Assembly (NCBI RefSeq): GCF_000154825.1
Contig: NZ_DS560019.1
Span: 62,001 to 126,000 of the forward strand
DNA from: Anaerofustis stercorihominis DSM 17244
GTDB lineage: Bacteria > Bacillota > Clostridia > Eubacteriales > Anaerofustaceae
Length of the DNA: 64,000 nucleotides
Direction: 5' to 3'
The first letter of the stretch is position 1. The number at the start of each line of letters is the position of its first letter. Below the pieces are notes generated by a model. It saw only the letters and a list, made by a program, of their open reading frames with translations, did no database searches and was not told where the DNA came from. The position numbers were made by a program, and so were the translations under genes. Below are positions 62,621 to 64,000 of this stretch, piece after piece.

Positions 62621-63610
62621 CTATTTTGCTTTTTCGGCAAATGTAGTGTTTACTAAATCTTTATAATCCGCTTTTTTATCCAATTGACCTGCTTCACTCA
62701 TGATGTCCTGAAGTCTGTCAAAAGAATCTTTTGTTAGTACCGGAGTATCTTTCCAAGCATCTATGTCTTTATATCTGTCTATTACTTTGACCAGTGTTTC
62801 TTTATCGTTATCAGGGAAGAAATCTTTGATTTGGTCAGCTATTTCTTCACTGCTTGCAGTCTGAACGTAATCAAGTCCTTTTTGAACCGCATTTGTAAAT
62901 TTCTGGATAAGTTCAGGGTTATCCTTTATGAAACTTTTCTTAGCATTGTAAACAGTATATGGGACTTCACCGCTTTCTTCTCCGATCGATTTAAGTACAT
63001 AACCTTGTTTATTAGCTTCAACTTCCGTTGCGCTAGGTTCGAATAAAGCTACGTAATCTCCGGTACCTCCGACGAATGTACCTGCCATTGCAGCAAACTG
63101 AATAGAAGTATCCATTTTCACATCTTTTTTGAGGTCAAGACCGTTTTTCTTTAAAACATATTCAAGAGTCATTTCAGGTACACCGCCCGCTCTGCCTGCA
63201 ATGATATGTTTGCCTTTTAAATCGGAATACTTAAATGATTTAGCATTATCTTTTCTTCCGACCAAGAAAGAACCGTCTCTTTTTGTTATTTGAGCAAAGT
63301 TCACGGGATAATCTTTTTCTCCGCCCTTTTGAACATAAATAGTTGCCTCAGGTCCGCAGAACCCGATATCGCTGTCTCCGCTTAAAACGGCTGCCGTAAC
63401 TTTATCGGCACCTTGAGCGGTAGTAAGTTCGATATCTATTCCTTCATCTTTGAAGTAACCTTTATTTATTGCCGCATACTGCGGAGCGTAGAAAATAGAA
63501 CGAGCGACTTCGCTCACCTTGACCTTTGTAAGGTCTTCACTTTTTCCGCAACCAACAAAACATGTAAGACACATCAGCGCACTAATAGCTAGTGCTATAA
63601 GTTTTTTCAA
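62621..63610 (-). CDS. ABC importer substrate-binding lipoprotein (SsuA/NMT1-like)
   Basis: 329 residues with a lipoprotein signal (lipobox TCFVGC) and an NMT1/THI5-like or SsuA-type periplasmic-binding fold: VKVSEVARSIFYAPQYAAINKGYFKDEGIDIEL is the family opening (core SEVARSIFYAPQYAAI). It catches the substrate outside and hands it to the permease. The start is TTG at 63610 behind AGGAGGGATT; an upstream ATG-like start is less likely. No TPP or SAM riboswitch was recognised before the operon. Candidate substrates are sulfonates, nitrate-like anions or a thiamine precursor. Confidence 0.92.
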   Translation of the reverse strand: MKKLIALAISALMCLTCFVGCGKSEDLTKVKVSEVARSIFYAPQYAAINKGYFKDEGIDIELTTAQGADKVTAAVLSGDSDIGFCGPEATIYVQKGGEKDYPVNFAQITKRDGSFLVGRKDNAKSFKYSDLKGKHIIAGRAGGVPEMTLEYVLKKNGLDLKKDVKMDTSIQFAAMAGTFVGGTGDYVALFEPSATEVEANKQGYVLKSIGEESGEVPYTVYNAKKSFIKDNPELIQKFTNAVQKGLDYVQTASSEEIADQIKDFFPDNDKETLVKVIDRYKDIDAWKDTPVLTKDSFDRLQDIMSEAGQLDKKADYKDLVNTTFAEKAK

Positions 63611-63691
63611 TATATAATCCCTCCTAAAATTATTATTCACATTATAATATGTGAAATGACCTTCTTTGGTGAGCCCATGTAAAGTCTTTTA

Positions 63692-63720
63692 TTGAAAATG
63701 TCATAAAAAAATAGTATTAT
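63692..63720 (+). promoter_or_regulatory. Promoter of the DUF554 gene
   Basis: TTGAAA (63692-63697), exactly 17 bases, TATTAT (63715-63720), about 28 bases before the ATG. Confidence 0.6.
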
Positions 63721-63748
63721 ATACATATGTCATTTTAAAGGAGCAAAC

Positions 63749-64000
63749 ATGGGGACGATCGTAAATATAATAGCGATACTAATTGGCAGCAGCATTGGTA
63801 TGGCAGGTAAAAAAATAGTAGATGATAAAATTGAAGCAAGTATAAAAAATGTATTGGGGCTTTCTACTATTATAGTAGGTATTTTGGGAATTATTACTTC
63901 CAGCATAACAATAAATAAAAACGGTACGCTTCAGTCAAACAGCACACTCCTGCTGGTAATAAGCCTCGTTATAGGTACACTTGTCGGAGAGCTTTTGGAT
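63749..64000 (+). CDS. DUF554 membrane protein, N-terminal part only
   Basis: The first 84 codons of a membrane protein that continues past the window. GTIVNIIAILIGSSIGMAGKK, then LGLSTIIVGILGI and LVISLVIGTLVGELLD, is the opening pattern of DUF554 (YdfK/YqgA-like) proteins, which have six to seven transmembrane segments and no proven substrate. The ATG at 63749 follows AAAGGAGCAAAC. The gene is divergent from the ABC importer operon. Confidence 0.88.
   Translation, partial: MGTIVNIIAILIGSSIGMAGKKIVDDKIEASIKNVLGLSTIIVGILGIITSSITINKNGTLQSNSTLLLVISLVIGTLVGELLD

Noticed and set aside
1-64000. CRISPR arrays, prophage or insertion sequences
   Set aside because: No regularly spaced repeats, transposase, integrase or phage structural genes were recognised.

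Overview
The window comes from an AT-rich, low-GC Gram-positive chromosome, most likely an anaerobic member of the Clostridia (Firmicutes). The evidence is Firmicutes-type ribosome binding sites (AGGAGG-like) and consensus sigma-A promoters with 17-base spacers, a MurT/GatD-like pair, a CDP-glycerol glycerophosphotransferase-type teichoic acid enzyme, an RsgI-type anti-sigma system, YhaN/YhaO, and a ComEC channel whose nuclease-like domain is encoded apart from it. I cannot name the genus. No phage, plasmid, insertion sequence, transposase or CRISPR array was seen; this looks like ordinary chromosome.

Layout. 1-6 kb: the start of a secreted beta-rich surface protein, argH, an unknown protein, an aldo/keto reductase and argG, all on the minus strand. 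The argG promoter is a near-perfect palindrome, and a separate promoter just beyond it drives a structured RNA of about 165 nt (6S-like). 6-16 kb: a membrane methyltransferase-like protein, ferritin, an arsR-arsP-thioredoxin arsenic module, a cell-wall polysaccharide deacetylase, a small XRE module, a phosphoesterase, a HAD phosphatase, and a MurE-type ligase gene with an in-frame amber codon in its N-terminal domain. 16.8-17.2 kb: a tRNA-Glu, tRNA-Asp, tRNA-Tyr operon. 17-26 kb: an ArsB/NhaD-type transporter, TraX-like protein, a metallo-beta-lactamase fold hydrolase, minDE without minC, and a sigma factor with two tandem RsgI-like membrane anti-sigma factors that carry hyperacidic outer tails.

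26-49 kb is one long minus-strand run. It starts with the full de novo purine operon purL-E-C-F-M-N-H-D. It continues with a ComEC-like metallo-hydrolase lipoprotein plus DUF3006, a MerR-like protein, the SbcCD-like pair yhaO/yhaN, mnmA, a lipoprotein and an M20 amidohydrolase. After a terminator it goes on with comEC (channel domain only), holA and a PHP phosphatase. 49-55 kb: a 2-oxoacid dehydrogenase complex (E2, E3 and a fused E1 alpha-beta) behind a teichoic-acid polymerase-like gene. 55.7-57.8 kb: a divergent MurT-GatD pair whose GatD lacks the glutaminase Cys and His. 57.8-64 kb: an EamA transporter, a small XRE regulator, a tetrose-phosphate-type RpiB isomerase with a GpsA-like dehydrogenase, an SsuABC-like ABC importer, and the start of a DUF554 membrane protein.

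The points most worth following are the degenerate MurT-GatD pair, the sigma/tandem anti-sigma locus, a structured repeat found twice 37 kb apart whose inner hairpin keeps pairing while its sequence changes, the broken murE-like gene, and the palindromic argG promoter next to the structured RNA.
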